Shown: piece after piece, positions 29,859 to 38,625 of the stretch | Position numbering within the stretch: position 1 is the stretch's first letter | Layout of the letters: each line of letters starts with the position of its first letter | Source of the DNA: Ralstonia sp. RRA | GTDB lineage: Bacteria > Pseudomonadota > Gammaproteobacteria > Burkholderiales > Burkholderiaceae | DNA: 64,000 bases | Assembly (NCBI RefSeq): GCF_037023145.1 | Contig: NZ_CP146092.1 | Coordinates: 1,240,001-1,304,000 of the forward strand | Direction: 5' to 3' | Made by a program: the position numbers and the translations under genes | Notes under the pieces: model-generated | The model's input: the letters and a program-made list of their open reading frames with translations, nothing else | Databases searched by the model: none | Told to the model about the DNA's origin: nothing

Positions 29859-30714
29859 GGTCGCTCTCCGTGACTGTGGAACGTGCATGCCGGTCGAGGA
29901 TGACTTGAGCACGCGCGGCTTCCTGCAGCAGCACCTGCACGGGCGGGATGTCTGCATCCCACTCGATGAGCGTCGGACGTGCACCATGGGTGGCGATCCA
30001 CGCTTCGTAGATCGCCCAGACCGGCGCATGGACCGGCGCGCTGTGCGTGTCGATCAGCATGCCGTCTTCCACGCTGAAGCCGGCCAGGTGAATCTCACCC
30101 ACCAGCGCGGGGTCGATGTCGGCCAACACCGATTCGACTGTCACGCCGTGGTTGACGCTGTTGACGTAGAGATTGTTGAGGTCCAGCAGGATGCCGCAGC
30201 CGGTGCGGCGCGCGAGTGCAGTCAGGAAGGTGCCTTCGGAGACGGCCTCCTCGGCATCGACCAGCGCGCGGCAATCGATATACGCGGCGATGTTTTCAAT
30301 CAGCAGCGGCCGCTTGAGAGTGTCCTGCGCGCGCATGACGTTGGCGCACACGAGTTCGAGCGACTCGCGGGAATAGGGCAGGGGCAGCAGGTCGTTGACG
30401 ACCTGGGCACCGCTGCGGTTAAAGCACAGGTGCTCGGAAATGGCGGCGGGCGCCACGGCATCGGCCAGCGTGGCAATGGCACGCACGTGGTCAATGTCCA
30501 GCCCGTCGGCATTGCCGAGCCCCATGCCCACGCCGTGCAGGCTCACGGGCTGGTGCGCCCGTGCGGCCAGCAGCGCGGCGCGGGCCGGGCCGCCATACAG
30601 GTAGTTCTCGCTGTGCACTTCCACCCAGGGGAAGCGGGCTTCCTCGTGCAGCAGAGCGGGAAAGTGCGGGGCGCGCAGGCCTGCACCGGCGCACGTGGGT
30701 AGAGTGGTCTGCAT
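29845..30714 (-). CDS. bufB: DUF692 multinuclear iron oxidative enzyme (MNIO; BufB/HvfB-like)
   Basis: A 289-residue TIM-barrel enzyme of the DUF692/MNIO family, which uses two or three irons and oxygen to modify cysteines of ribosomal peptides. Expected metal-site motifs are present: [10 protein letters not shown] (about 30-40), [10 protein letters not shown] (about 58-67), LIENIA (about 142), [10 protein letters not shown] (about 172), EIHLAGF (about 207), DTHSAPVH (about 220) and LIEWDADIP (about 247). The ATG at 30714 is preceded by GGGTGA; a GTG nine bases earlier is possible. It follows the DUF2282 precursor by 28 bases, the usual order for bufferins. Confidence 0.92.
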   Translation of the reverse strand: MQTTLPTCAGAGLRAPHFPALLHEEARFPWVEVHSENYLYGGPARAALLAARAHQPVSLHGVGMGLGNADGLDIDHVRAIATLADAVAPAAISEHLCFNRSGAQVVNDLLPLPYSRESLELVCANVMRAQDTLKRPLLIENIAAYIDCRALVDAEEAVSEGTFLTALARRTGCGILLDLNNLYVNSVNHGVTVESVLADIDPALVGEIHLAGFSVEDGMLIDTHSAPVHAPVWAIYEAWIATHGARPTLIEWDADIPPVQVLLQEAARAQVILDRHARSTVTESDHAPA

Positions 30715-30742
30715 GGCGGTCACCCGGGTCGTCGGCTGACGC

Positions 30743-31009
30743 TTACTTGGACGGCGCTTGCATCGTGCCGCCCATCTGCGCGCAGGTGCCGGCCGGCACG
30801 TACTTCCACGACATCGGGTCCTTGTCGATCTTCGATTGGCCGGCGCAGGCGTGGGCGCTGCCCGGGCTGGCGCAATCGTTCTGGCCGGCCTTGGCCACGC
30901 CGTAACACTTTTCTTTGCCAGCGGCGTCTGCCGCTTGCACCGGAGTCGACAGGGCGCCCAGTACGAGCAGGCTACCCAGGGCGGCGGCGATGATGGCTTG
31001 TTGTTTCAT
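30743..31009 (-). CDS. bufA: DUF2282 (BufA1-type) bufferin precursor peptide
   Basis: An 88-residue precursor with a Sec signal peptide ([20 protein letters not shown], cleavage after VQA near 26). The mature part has four cysteines, Cys35, Cys46, Cys55 and Cys76, in the family pattern [21 protein letters not shown] and GTC. In bufferins of this type, core cysteines are oxidised to copper-binding heterocycles by the DUF692-DUF2063 pair, and the product lowers periplasmic copper toxicity. This is from recent work on other proteobacteria. The ATG at 31009 has a GGAG site. The longer ORF upstream is not supported. Confidence 0.92.
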   Translation of the reverse strand: MKQQAIIAAALGSLLVLGALSTPVQAADAAGKEKCYGVAKAGQNDCASPGSAHACAGQSKIDKDPMSWKYVPAGTCAQMGGTMQAPSK

Positions 31010-31185
31010 TTGCGTTCTCCTTGATTGAGCAGGTGTCTTTTGACCAGCAAAGGCGTGATTGCCTCGCTGTACGGTGCGCTGCGGCAATGCGCAAACGCGT
31101 TCCGTGCAACTTGGTCGCCGCACTGACAGATTCCTGATACGGAAAACGAAAAATTTTTTTGGTGGGCGAAAAGCCGTGCCGCCCA

Positions 31186-31216
31186 AGAAAAAAGGCGGCC
31201 CGGAAAAGGCCGCCTT
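31186..31216 (-). terminator. Terminator after the DUF6496 gene
   Basis: On the minus strand AAGGCGGCC (31216-31208) pairs perfectly with GGCCGCCTT (31200-31192), followed by TTTTTTCTT (to 31186). It separates the DUF6496 gene from the bufferin operon, which then needs its own promoter within 31010-31185. Confidence 0.9.
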
Positions 31217-31234
31217 CAGGTGATGCTGGCGTGA

Positions 31235-31753
31235 CTATCTGGCGCGCGCCGCACGGGTGCGTGCAGCCTTCTTGGCGGCGGCTGAGCGCCCGGAGACCCC
31301 CTTGGTTGCAGCGCCGCGCTTCGCTGCCGCAGAGCGCTCGCGGCTGGAGTGCTCGGATGCTGCACTGCGTCCCTGACGGGACAGCGCTGGTTTGGAGACT
31401 GCGGCGCTGCTCTCTTTCTTCAGCGCGCGGGAGGTTGCCTGGCTGCGTGTGCTGGTGGATTCGCTGCTGGCTGCACCCTGGGTCTTCTTGCCGCTGCCAG
31501 CCTGGATGTCGCGCTCGGCTTTCTTGCGGGTAGCGGCAGAGGCCTTGCCGGCCGCAGGCGGTTTGACGGCGACCCCAGCCCGGCGCGCCTTGGATAGCCC
31601 GATGGCGACGGCTTGCTTGGTGTTTCCGGCACCGTGCTTGCCCTCGCGGATGTGATCGATCTCTTCCTTGACGAAGTTGCCAGCCTGCGTCGAGGCGGCT
31701 TTGCCGTGGCGCTTGTCGGCGCGCGCACGTTCAACGGTCTTGCGGTCCGGCAT
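31235..31753 (-). CDS. DUF6496 protein with histone-like basic tail
   Basis: A 172-residue protein. Residues 1-75 match a small domain seen in plant-associated and soil beta-proteobacteria (ARADKRHGKAASTQAG, then HIREGKHGAGNTKQAVAIGL). The remaining 95 residues are a low-complexity tail of Lys, Arg, Ala and Ser, like histone H1 or AlgP tails, which bind DNA without sequence preference. The ATG at 31753 has a GGAGGA site; a longer frame has none. A strong terminator follows. The role is unknown; nucleoid binding is an inference from composition. Confidence 0.82.
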   Translation of the reverse strand: MPDRKTVERARADKRHGKAASTQAGNFVKEEIDHIREGKHGAGNTKQAVAIGLSKARRAGVAVKPPAAGKASAATRKKAERDIQAGSGKKTQGAASSESTSTRSQATSRALKKESSAAVSKPALSRQGRSAASEHSSRERSAAAKRGAATKGVSGRSAAAKKAARTRAARAR

Positions 31754-31865
31754 GATGACGTCCTCCGTAGGTTGGGGCGCCAGCCGGGCCATCTGATGGT
31801 CAGGATCGGTCAATCGGCGGCGCCTGTACCCCAAAAGACGCAACCCGTGTACCTGCGGCGTTTTT

Positions 31866-32117
31866 TCAGCTCACACGGAAATGCTCGATGCTCTGCCCTG
31901 CGTTGACTGCGCGCTGCAGCCAGTCGGGCATGTCGCCTGCGCCGTCCCAATGCTGGCCGTCGGCGCTCATATAAGTGGGGCCGACGGGTGGGGGCGGTAA
32001 ATCGAAGCAGCCCCGTGCCTGCAGGTCTTCGACCGACAGCGCATAGGTTTGCATTTGTTCCCGGATCCAGGCGATCGCGGCTTCGCGGCCCGGTTGTGGC
32101 GGGTGGCCTTCCTTCAT
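31866..32117 (-). CDS. Short H-NS-like protein (C-terminal domain only)
   Basis: An 83-residue protein whose last 36 residues (MSADGQHWDGAGDMPDWL, then GQSIEHFRV) match the H-NS family DNA-binding domain pattern W-x-G-x-G-x-x-P-x-W, then G-x-S-x-E-x-F. The segment IREQMQTYALSVEDLQ resembles the end of the H-NS linker. The N-terminal oligomerisation coiled coil is missing. Such truncated forms in other bacteria (for example Hfp/H-NST types) interfere with full-length H-NS, although those usually keep the N-terminus. The TTG at 32159 is an alternative start. No clear ribosome site is seen, so expression is uncertain. Confidence 0.6.
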   Translation of the reverse strand: MKEGHPPQPGREAAIAWIREQMQTYALSVEDLQARGCFDLPPPPVGPTYMSADGQHWDGAGDMPDWLQRAVNAGQSIEHFRVS

Positions 32118-32265
32118 CTTGTGCGTATGTTCTGGAGTTCTGCGTCCGTCCGGCGTCAAGAGAGAGAGGCGGGCGCAGGGCGCGCCCGGGTGGCCGGCGG
32201 AAAACGCACAAGAATAACAGCAGTTGGGCGGCGGATTCGTGTTGTGGGGGCTTAAGCGTATTGCA

Positions 32266-33168
32266 TTATTTGACAGCGGCCGAATCTGCCCCCGGCCGTA
32301 GCCACCGATAAGGCGACCAACCTAGGTTCATGCCCGCCGCCGCCAGCAGGATGGCCCCCGCGCCCAGAAACTGCGCCAGTTGCAGCCGATGCCCGAAGGC
32401 AATGATGTCAACGGCAATTGCGACGATCGGGTAGATGAACGAGAGTGACCCCGTCAGGTGCGTCGGCAACCGCTGAATGGCGCCGTACAGCAGGATGTAC
32501 ATCAGCCCGGTGTGCACCACGCCCACCGTCACCAGCAGCACCCACGTATGGGCATCGGCCGGCGGGTGTGACAGGTTGGCCAGCGGCGCCAGCATCAGCA
32601 CGCCCACGCACACCTGGATGAGCGCAATCAGGTGCGGTGGCGTACCGGCCAGCTTCTTGGTGATGATGGCCGCCACCGCATAGGCAAATGCCGCCCCCAG
32701 CGCCAGCGCGATGCCCATCAGGTAGTCCGTGCCGCTAGCCGCCGCCGGCCCCACTTGCACGATCAGCACGACCCCGACAAAGGCTATGGCCAACCATGTC
32801 AGCTTGGCTGCCGTCAGGCGCTCCGATAGAAACAGGGCACCCAGCCCCACCAGCATGAACGGCTGCGTGTTGTAGACCGCCGTGGCAATCGAGATGGACG
32901 CCCTCGGATACGCAGCAAACAGCAGCAGCCAGTTGATAACGATGGCCACTCCGCCCAATGCGGCAATGCCCGTGCGCTTCCAGGTGATAGCGCCGCGCAG
33001 CAGCCCCAGCGCTGCGCATACCGCCAGCAGCGTGATCGCGCCGAACAGACAGCGCCAGAACACCACGTCCATCACCGGTTGGCCCGAGCGGACCACGAAC
33101 CAGCCGATCGTCCCGGAAATCGTCATGGCGGTGGTCATCTCGACCGTGCCGCGTGTCTTGTCGTTCAT
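32266..33168 (-). CDS. DMT-superfamily (EamA) transporter
   Basis: A 300-residue inner-membrane protein with ten hydrophobic helices arranged as two EamA repeats (about 10-140 and 150-285). Members export amino acids or other metabolites. It is divergent from an Lrp/AsnC gene with 134 bases between starts. That arrangement usually means the regulator senses the exported amino acid. The start at 33168 (GGGGCAG upstream) is preferred over a longer ORF that would reach into the divergent promoter region. Confidence 0.86.
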   Translation of the reverse strand: MNDKTRGTVEMTTAMTISGTIGWFVVRSGQPVMDVVFWRCLFGAITLLAVCAALGLLRGAITWKRTGIAALGGVAIVINWLLLFAAYPRASISIATAVYNTQPFMLVGLGALFLSERLTAAKLTWLAIAFVGVVLIVQVGPAAASGTDYLMGIALALGAAFAYAVAAIITKKLAGTPPHLIALIQVCVGVLMLAPLANLSHPPADAHTWVLLVTVGVVHTGLMYILLYGAIQRLPTHLTGSLSFIYPIVAIAVDIIAFGHRLQLAQFLGAGAILLAAAGMNLGWSPYRWLRPGADSAAVK

Positions 33169-33302
33169 GAAGCTGCCCCGTGTTTTTGTATGCAAGAAGG
33201 ATCGCATGCGCATTGCCTGACTTCCATTGCTTTTCTGAGGCAAACTGATGGTTCTTGCTAATGAAATAAGGCCAAAGACACCAATGGCCGTCAGGAGGCG
33301 CA

Positions 33303-33755
33303 ATGAGCACGATTGATGAGCTGGATCAGCGGATTCTGGATGTCCTGCTGACCGATTCCCGCATCTCGCTCAAGCAACTGGCCGAGCAGGTGGGGCTGTC
33401 GTCGCCGAGCGTGTCGGAGCGCCTGCGCCGGCTGGAGGAGCGTGGCGTGATCCGCCATTACACGGTCGACATCGACCCGAAAGCGCTGGGCTACACGCTG
33501 CAGGCCATCGTGCGGGTGCGGCCCATGCCGGGCAAGCTGCATATCGTGCAGAAGCTGATCGAAGAGATTCCGCAGATTGGCGAATGCGACAAGGTCACGG
33601 GCGAGGACTGCTTTATCGCCCGGCTGTATGTGCGCTCGATCGACCAGCTCGACCACATCCTCGATCGCGTGGCTGACCATGCTGAGACCAACACCGCCAT
33701 CGTCAAGGCGCAGCCGGTGCGGCGGCGGGCACCGCCATTTGTGTCGGCTGATTGA
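33303..33755 (+). CDS. Lrp/AsnC-family regulator of the divergent exporter
   Basis: A 150-residue regulator. A winged helix occupies about 5-55 (LDQRILDVLLTDSRISLKQL and a VSERLRRLEERGVI recognition helix) and an RAM ligand-binding domain about 65-145. An AGGAGG-type site precedes the ATG. Its divergence from the EamA exporter suggests it activates export when its amino-acid ligand is abundant. The short intergenic region has a TTGC-N9-GCAA dyad near 33222-33238 that could be its site. It is convergent with the PLP lyase gene, 11 bases away. Confidence 0.9.
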   Translation: MSTIDELDQRILDVLLTDSRISLKQLAEQVGLSSPSVSERLRRLEERGVIRHYTVDIDPKALGYTLQAIVRVRPMPGKLHIVQKLIEEIPQIGECDKVTGEDCFIARLYVRSIDQLDHILDRVADHAETNTAIVKAQPVRRRAPPFVSAD

Positions 33756-33766
33756 CGTATTGGGCG

Positions 33767-34945
33767 CTACGCAGTGACGGCCTGCTGGGTGGTGAACGCG
33801 TGCGCCATGGCTTGCCGCAGATCGGCAACCAGGTCTTCCGGCGCCTCCAGCCCGACATTGAGCCGCACCAGGCGGCCGCGATAGTGCCGATTCGGACGCG
33901 CCAGATCGGGATACGGCATCACCAGGCTGCTTGTGCCGCCCCAGCTCATGCCAATCCGGAACACACGTAGCGCATCGATAAACGCGTTGACCTGTGCGGC
34001 GGACACGCTCTCCAGAAACACCACCGAGAACACGCTGGTCGCGCCGGTAAAGTCGCGCTTCCAGAATTCGTGACCCGGGCATGACGGCAACGCCGGATGC
34101 AGCACGGTGGCGATGCTGTCCTGCAGATGCAGCCAGCGCGCCACCGCAAGCGTGGAGGCCTGCAGGCGCTCCAGCCGCAGCCCCAAGGTTTGCAGGCCGC
34201 GCAGTGCCAGGCTGCAGTCATCGGGCGATGCGCCCATGCCCAGGTCTGCAAACGCACTCCCCACGCGCTCGAACATCGCCTCCGAGTTGACCGAGACCGA
34301 GCCGAGCAACAGGTCGCTGTGGCCGCCCACGTACTTGGTCAGCGCCTGCATGCTGATGTCGACCCCGTGGGCGAAGGCATCGAAGTACACGCCGGCCGCA
34401 TACGTGTTGTCGAGCGCAACCGGCACGCCGCGCGTGCGCGCCGCCGCCACGATGGCCGGCACGTCCTGCACTTCCATCGTGACCGAGCCAGGGCTTTCCG
34501 TCCAGACGAGCGTCGTGTTCGGGCGGATGAGTGCTGCAATGCCGGCACCAATGAGCGGATCGTATGTTTGCACCTCGATGCCCATGCGCTTGAGCAGGCC
34601 GTCGGCCATGGCGCGGTTGGGCCCATAGGCGTTGAACGGCACCAGCGCGTGGCTGCCCGCGCCGCAGCAGGCCAGATAGACGAGGGCGATGGCCGCCTGC
34701 CCACCCGGCACGATAAAGCTATGGCGGGCACGTTCCAATTGCGCAATCCGCGCACCCAGTTCGATGGCGGTGGGCGTGCCGTAGAGACCGTAGGTGTAGC
34801 CGTGCTGGGCGTGGCGCCAGTCGTCCACCACCTGTGCTGCGTTGTCGAACAACACGGTTGAACCGCGGTAGACCGGTGTCGCCAGCGAGCGAAAGCCGCC
34901 AGGGGCCAGCGTTTCCGGGTCGACGAGCTGTGAATGCCAGTGCAT
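33767..34945 (-). CDS. Cys/Met metabolism PLP-dependent lyase (cystathionine beta-lyase-like)
   Basis: A 392-residue fold-type I PLP enzyme of the trans-sulfuration family (cystathionine beta- or gamma-lyase, methionine gamma-lyase). The PLP lysine lies in SMQALTKYVGGHSDLLLG, and TPVYRGSTVLF and YTYGLYGTPT are the N-terminal cofactor-phosphate and tyrosine motifs. It is divergent from a second Lrp-type gene, 109 bases away, that probably controls it. The ATG at 34945 gives the normal length. Whether it cleaves cystathionine or another sulfur or amino substrate cannot be decided here. Confidence 0.87.
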   Translation of the reverse strand: MHWHSQLVDPETLAPGGFRSLATPVYRGSTVLFDNAAQVVDDWRHAQHGYTYGLYGTPTAIELGARIAQLERARHSFIVPGGQAAIALVYLACCGAGSHALVPFNAYGPNRAMADGLLKRMGIEVQTYDPLIGAGIAALIRPNTTLVWTESPGSVTMEVQDVPAIVAAARTRGVPVALDNTYAAGVYFDAFAHGVDISMQALTKYVGGHSDLLLGSVSVNSEAMFERVGSAFADLGMGASPDDCSLALRGLQTLGLRLERLQASTLAVARWLHLQDSIATVLHPALPSCPGHEFWKRDFTGATSVFSVVFLESVSAAQVNAFIDALRVFRIGMSWGGTSSLVMPYPDLARPNRHYRGRLVRLNVGLEAPEDLVADLRQAMAHAFTTQQAVTA

Positions 34946-34992
34946 GGGAGGGGCCTCTGCAAACCAGTGATCACGAAATCCTATGTCACGTC

Positions 34993-35018
34993 CGCAGAGC
35001 AATTTCCGCTATTCTGCG
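34993..35018. promoter_or_regulatory. Dyad CGCAGA-N14-TCTGCG between lyase and Lrp genes
   Basis: Perfect 6-base arms flank an AT-rich centre (AATTTCCGCTATT) in the 109-base divergent gap. Size and placement fit an Lrp-family operator. Confidence 0.45.
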
Positions 35019-35054
35019 TGGCCAGACGCAAAAATTTCTCACCTAGAGCCCGTC

Positions 35055-35531
35055 ATGGCTGCGCAGAAACCGCTCGAACTCGACACCTTCGATATCGCCA
35101 TCCTCAACGCCGTGCAACGGTGCTACACCACGCCGCTGCGTGTGATTGGGGAGCAGGTGAACTTGTCGACCGCCGCCGTGCAGCGGCGCATCAAGCGGAT
35201 GGAAGAGGCGGGTGTCATCGTCGGCAACGTCGCGGTGGTGGATCCGGAACGGGTAGCCAAACCGATCACCGTGATCGTCGAAGTGCATGCCGAGCGCACC
35301 AACACCGCTGCCATGGTTGCGCTCAAGAAAGCGCTGTCCGGCCCCGAGGTGCAGCAGTGCTATTACGTGACCGGGGAGGCCGATTTCGTACTCATCCTCA
35401 ACGTGGCCACGATGACGGAATACGAAGCCCTGGCGCGCCGCATGTTCGATGACAACGACAACATCAAGTGGTACCGCACGGCCGTCGTGCTCAATCGCGT
35501 GAAGGTCGGGCTCGAGGTGCCGCTGGGCTAA
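35055..35531 (+). CDS. Lrp/AsnC-family regulator of the divergent PLP lyase
   Basis: A 158-residue regulator with a winged helix (LDTFDIAILNAVQRCYTTPL and an STAAVQRRIKRMEEAGVI recognition helix) and a C-terminal RAM domain (about 75-150). The RAM domain includes CYYVTGEADFVLIL, a pattern of ligand-sensing AsnC-type proteins. The ATG at 35055 gives the standard length; a longer in-frame ORF from 34983 would cover the dyad. Divergence from a sulfur-amino-acid-type lyase suggests it is the local regulator, with an amino-acid effector. Confidence 0.9.
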   Translation: MAAQKPLELDTFDIAILNAVQRCYTTPLRVIGEQVNLSTAAVQRRIKRMEEAGVIVGNVAVVDPERVAKPITVIVEVHAERTNTAAMVALKKALSGPEVQQCYYVTGEADFVLILNVATMTEYEALARRMFDDNDNIKWYRTAVVLNRVKVGLEVPLG

Positions 35532-35672
35532 CGCTGTACGGCCCACCGCCTGCGCAAGGCGTCAATACGGGGATGAGGCTATAGTGCCCGGGCGCAGCGC
35601 CTGATAAGGTTCGCGCGCCATAACACGTACGCCGGCACGACTGGCGTCCATGAAGGTACCAAAGGAGCTCCT

Positions 35673-37403
35673 ATGCAGAATCCAAGAACAGGCATGCGGT
35701 GGATCGCCGCCGCAATCGCATCGATCAGTATCACGACCGTCGCACACGCCGCATCCGTGGCACCGGTTGCAGCAGAAAACGGGATGGTCGTCTCGGCGCA
35801 GCACCTGGCCAGCAAGGTCGGTGTGGAAGTGCTCAAGCGCGGCGGCAACGCGGTCGACGCTGCCGTGGCGGTGGGCTACGCGCTGGCCGTGGTCTATCCC
35901 GCTGCCGGCAACCTGGGCGGCGGTGGTTTCATGACCATCCAGCTGGCCGATGGCCGTAAGACCTTCCTCGACTTCCGTGAAGTCGCGCCGAAGGCCGCCA
36001 CCGCCAACATGTACCTCGACAAGGACGGCAACGTCATCAAGGGCGCCTCCACCAAGGGCCATCTGGCCGTGGGCGTGCCGGGCACCGTGTCGGGCATGGA
36101 ATACGCCCGCCAGAAGTACGGCACCATGCAACGCGCTGCACTGATCGCACCGTCCATCGCACTGGCTGAGAAGGGCTTCACCCTCGACCAGGGCGACGTC
36201 GACATGCTGCACACCTCCACCAAGGACTTCCAGGAAGATGCCGCCTCGGGCGCGATCTTCCTGAACAAGGGCCAGCCCTTCCAGGTGGGTGAGAAGCTGG
36301 TTCAGCATGACCTGGCCAAGACGCTGCGCGAGATCAGCAACAAGGGCACCGACGGCTTCTACAAGGGTTGGGTCGGGGAGGCCATTGCTGCATCAAGCAA
36401 GGCCGGCGGCGGTCTGATTACGCAGGCAGACCTGACGAGCTACAAGACGCGTGAACTGGCGCCGGTCGAGTGCGATTACCGCGGCTACCACGTGGTCTCC
36501 GCACCGCCCCCGAGCTCGGGCGGCGTGATCATCTGCGAGATGCTCAACATTCTGGAGGGCTATCCGCTCAAGGAACTGGGCTGGCACTCCGCGCAGGCGA
36601 CGCACTATCAGATCGAAGCCATGCGCCATGCCTACGTGGACCGCAACAGCTACCTGGGCGACCCGGACTTCGTGAAGAACCCGCTGGATCGTCTGCTGAG
36701 CAAGGACTACGCAGCAAAGATCCGTGCCGTGATCGACCCGAAGAAGGCCGCTGTGTCGAAGGACATCAAGCCGGGCGTCGAGCCGCATGAAGGCAGCAAC
36801 ACGACGCACTACTCGATTGCCGACAAGTACGGCAACGCCGTGTCGGTCACGTACACGCTCAATGACTGGTTTGGCGCCAAGGTCACGGCCGCCAAGACGG
36901 GCGTGATCCTGAACGACGAGATGGATGACTTCACTGCCAAGGTCGGCGTGCCGAACCTGTACGGTCTGGTGCAGGGGCAAGCCAACTCGATCGCTCCGGG
37001 CAAGCGTCCGCTGTCTTCCATGAGCCCGACCATCGTCACCAAGGACGGCAAGCCCGTCATGGTGGTGGGCACGCCGGGTGGCAGCCGCATCATCACGGCC
37101 GTCATGCTGACCATGATCAACGCGATCGACTACGACATGAACGTGCAGGAAGCCGTGGATATGCCGCGCTTCCACCAGCAATGGCTGCCGGACGTGACCA
37201 ACGTCGAGCCGTATGCGCTGTCACCGGACACGCGCAAGGTGCTGACGGACATGGGCCACAACCTGGGGGCGCCACAGCCGGCCAACCATCTGGCGGCCAT
37301 CATCGTCGGGGCGCCGTCGCTGGGCGGCAAGCCGGTGGGCAACAACAAGTTCTATGGCGCGAATGATCCGCGTCGCAATACGGGTCTGGCTGCTGGTTAC
37401 TGA
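35673..37403 (+). CDS. ggt: Gamma-glutamyltransferase
   Basis: A periplasmic enzyme of 576 residues that cleaves and transfers the gamma-glutamyl group of glutathione. A Sec signal (MRWIAAAIASISITTVAHA) is at about 8-26. The autoprocessing site and nucleophile Thr377 lie in GSNTTHYS, the classical motif, so the proprotein should mature into two subunits. Downstream GTPGGSRII and the small-subunit motifs are intact. AAGGAGCTCCT precedes the ATG. A strong terminator follows. It helps recover cysteine and glutamate from glutathione; no operon partner is present. Confidence 0.94.
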   Translation: MQNPRTGMRWIAAAIASISITTVAHAASVAPVAAENGMVVSAQHLASKVGVEVLKRGGNAVDAAVAVGYALAVVYPAAGNLGGGGFMTIQLADGRKTFLDFREVAPKAATANMYLDKDGNVIKGASTKGHLAVGVPGTVSGMEYARQKYGTMQRAALIAPSIALAEKGFTLDQGDVDMLHTSTKDFQEDAASGAIFLNKGQPFQVGEKLVQHDLAKTLREISNKGTDGFYKGWVGEAIAASSKAGGGLITQADLTSYKTRELAPVECDYRGYHVVSAPPPSSGGVIICEMLNILEGYPLKELGWHSAQATHYQIEAMRHAYVDRNSYLGDPDFVKNPLDRLLSKDYAAKIRAVIDPKKAAVSKDIKPGVEPHEGSNTTHYSIADKYGNAVSVTYTLNDWFGAKVTAAKTGVILNDEMDDFTAKVGVPNLYGLVQGQANSIAPGKRPLSSMSPTIVTKDGKPVMVVGTPGGSRIITAVMLTMINAIDYDMNVQEAVDMPRFHQQWLPDVTNVEPYALSPDTRKVLTDMGHNLGAPQPANHLAAIIVGAPSLGGKPVGNNKFYGANDPRRNTGLAAGY

Positions 37404-37418
37404 TCAGCCCCGCACCAC

Positions 37419-37452
37419 AAAAAAGCCCGCCGAAACTCTGGCGGGCTTTTTT
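37419..37452. terminator. Bidirectional terminator between ggt and HPPD
   Basis: AAAAAAGCCCGCC (37419-37431) pairs with GGCGGGCTTTTTT (37440-37452) around an 8-base loop. The T-run on either strand lets it end both the ggt transcript and the convergent HPPD transcript. Confidence 0.94.
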
Positions 37453-37472
37453 CATGGCTGGGTGGAAGCGGG

Positions 37473-38546
37473 TCAGGCCGCCGCGGTCAACACGGGCAGA
37501 TTGCCCTCGCCGAAGCCATGGTGCCCACGCCGCTGCACGATCTCGAAGAAGATCTCGCCCGGGTGGCGTTTGACAAAGGTCTGCAGGAACAGCTTGGGCA
37601 CACCGCCGACAATCTCGCCATCAATGAGGATGCCGTACTGACGCAGGGCACCGAGATCCAGGCCATGCCCGGGCAGGCGTGCATCAACGGTGTCGTAATA
37701 ATGCGGCGGCGGTTCAACAAAGGTGAGGCCGTTGGCTGCCAGCGCGGCGGCCGTATGCAGGATGTCGTCGGTGGCCAGTGCAATGTGTTGCACGCCTTCA
37801 CCGGGGTGGTCGGGCAGGTAGGCGTGCATCAGGTGGGCGCGGTGCGTGCCTTCTTCGTAGAGCGGAATCCGGATGGTGCCGCACGACGACACCATCACGC
37901 GGGAATCCGCCGCCACGTGCCAATTGGCGTGCAGCTCGTGGATTTCGCTAAAGCCCAGCTGGTTGCGATAGAAATCGATCCAGTCCTGCAGCCGGCCGGC
38001 ACCGACGGTTTGCGTCAGATGATCGACCCGCGCCAGCCCAACACCGGCGTGGTGCCAGTCTTCGTGCGCGGTGTCGGGGTCCAGCGGCCGGAAGTCGATG
38101 TCGTAGATGGAGATGTCGCCCAGACCGCCCTTGGCGCCGTGCTTGCCGCGCCAGCGATCGACAAAGTACAGGTGCGTATCGCCCACGCCCTGGATGGCTG
38201 GGATGACCAGTTCACTCGGGCCGATCGGCTCGGCCTCGGCCGGCCATGCGCCCAGTTCGACAGCACGGTCATAGGCGCGCTGCGCATCATCGACGCGGAT
38301 GCCGATCGCGCAGATGCCCACGCCGTATTCCTCGGCCCAGCGGTGCGCGAAGGAATCGGCTTCGGCATTGACGAGGAAATTCATGTCGCCTTGCCGATAC
38401 AGCGTGACGTCCTTGCTGACGTGTCGTGCGATGGCCTTGAAGCCGAGCGAGGCGAATACCTGGCCGAGCGCGGCCGGCGCCTGCGTGGCGAACTCGATGA
38501 ACTCCAAGCCGGCGGTCTTGAACGGCAGGTCGGCATTGCGGCTCAT
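37473..38546 (-). CDS. hppD: 4-hydroxyphenylpyruvate dioxygenase
   Basis: A 357-residue Fe(II) dioxygenase converting 4-hydroxyphenylpyruvate to homogentisate in tyrosine catabolism. The two vicinal-oxygen-chelate halves and the iron ligands are visible: His in LARVDHLTQTV, His in GVQHIALATDD and Glu in FFEIVQRRGHHGFGEGN. The start at 38546 was chosen for full length; the longer ORF has no family match. It sits at the end of the shikimate/quinate gene run and may share a role in aromatic catabolism, though the 79-base gap to the MFS gene allows an own promoter. Confidence 0.9.
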   Translation of the reverse strand: MSRNADLPFKTAGLEFIEFATQAPAALGQVFASLGFKAIARHVSKDVTLYRQGDMNFLVNAEADSFAHRWAEEYGVGICAIGIRVDDAQRAYDRAVELGAWPAEAEPIGPSELVIPAIQGVGDTHLYFVDRWRGKHGAKGGLGDISIYDIDFRPLDPDTAHEDWHHAGVGLARVDHLTQTVGAGRLQDWIDFYRNQLGFSEIHELHANWHVAADSRVMVSSCGTIRIPLYEEGTHRAHLMHAYLPDHPGEGVQHIALATDDILHTAAALAANGLTFVEPPPHYYDTVDARLPGHGLDLGALRQYGILIDGEIVGGVPKLFLQTFVKRHPGEIFFEIVQRRGHHGFGEGNLPVLTAAA

Positions 38547-38625
38547 GTGCGAACTCCTGTGATGAGCAAAGAATGAGGACACCGCATTGTGTACCACACG
38601 CGTGGCAATGCGCACCCGACAACCG

